Assembly: GCA_041654355.1 (NCBI GenBank)
Contig: JBAZDQ010000065.1
Span: forward strand, 1 to 7,499
DNA from: DMER64 sp041654355
GTDB lineage: Bacteria > Bacteroidota > Bacteroidia > Bacteroidales > UBA932
Length of the DNA: 7,499 nt
Reading direction: 5' to 3'
Part shown: piece after piece, positions 7,354 through 7,499 of the stretch
How the letters are laid out: each line of letters starts with the position of its first letter
Position numbering within the stretch: the stretch's first letter is position 1
Program-made: the position numbers and the translations under genes
Notes under the pieces: generated by a model
Database searches by the model: none
The model's input: the letters and a program-made list of their open reading frames with translations, nothing else
What the model was told of the DNA's origin: nothing

Positions 7354-7476
7354 GTGTCCGTTGCACACATTGTTCTTTTCGTTGATTTTCAACGCTTTAG
7401 CAAAAACGTACCCCGGGGGTACGTTTTTCTTAACTGCCTGTCTCTCAGGCAAAAGAACAATGTGTGCAACGGACAC
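7354..7476. repeat. Cloverleaf fold-back element, copy B (119-nt core at 7356-7474)
   Basis: The outer arms 7354-7379 and 7451-7476 are exactly complementary over 26 bp, longer and cleaner than in copy A. Inside are hairpin I CGTTGA-TTT-TCAACG (7380-7394), hairpin II (7402-7414 with 7416-7428) and hairpin III TGCCTG-TCTCT-CAGGCA (7435-7451, sharing A7451 with the outer stem). The 119-nt core aligns to copy A without gaps. It begins 1 nt after the dipeptidase stop codon (7350-7352), as copy A begins directly after the SusD-like stop. The final 23 nt of the window (7477-7499) show no feature I can support. Confidence 0.88.
7402..7430. terminator. Intrinsic terminator within cloverleaf copy B, probably bidirectional
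   Basis: A5-CGTACCCC (7402-7414) and GGGGTACG-T5 (7416-7428) pair fully around G7415, followed by CTT. The T-run (five, then CTT) is shorter than in copy A. The equivalent As at 7402-7406 provide a T-run on the - strand. It lies 49 nt after the dipeptidase stop and would end that transcript. Confidence 0.75.
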
Positions 7477-7499
7477 TTTTGCGGCCCTTCTGCCGGGGC

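Overview
The window reads as an accessory stretch of a Bacteroidota chromosome, most likely order Bacteroidales. The evidence is a SusC/SusD outer-membrane nutrient-uptake pair, a C69 dipeptidase of the type common in that group, A-rich sequence instead of Shine-Dalgarno motifs before the start codons, and a perfect TAnnTTTG (-7 box of Bacteroidota promoters) before the dipeptidase. All three intact genes are on the + strand. I cannot name the species.

Layout. Positions 1-247 hold the decayed 3' end of a YifB/ComM-type Mg-chelatase-like ATPase gene, with an internal deletion and a frame change. Positions 237-465 hold two tandem copies of a fold-back repeat whose ends read roughly GGTGGTAAGTA and TACTTACCACC. 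Positions 466-645 are an AT-rich leader with weak promoter candidates and a small inverted repeat. Next come a SusC-like TonB-dependent transporter (646-3822) and, 20 nt later, a SusD-like lipoprotein (3843-5537); this is an operon. A secreted family C69 dipeptidase follows (start chosen at 5679, end 7352).

The most striking feature is a 119-nt element present twice in direct orientation, at 5538-5656 and at 7354-7476 (119-nt core 7356-7474). Each copy begins at, or 1 nt after, a stop codon, and together they bracket the dipeptidase gene. Each can fold as a cloverleaf: a long closing stem around three hairpins, the middle one being a GC-rich stem followed by a T-run, as in an intrinsic terminator. 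My hand alignment gives 97/119 identities with no gaps. Twelve of the 22 differences form six compensated base pairs, so the fold is conserved rather than just the sequence.

How the genes may work together: SusC and SusD would form a TonB-powered bin-and-lid importer on the cell surface, and the C69 enzyme would hydrolyse dipeptides after export. The neighbourhood fits peptide or glycopeptide use, as in RagAB-type systems, but no substrate can be read from the sequence. The terminator in the first cloverleaf and a separate promoter after it suggest that the peptidase is transcribed independently.
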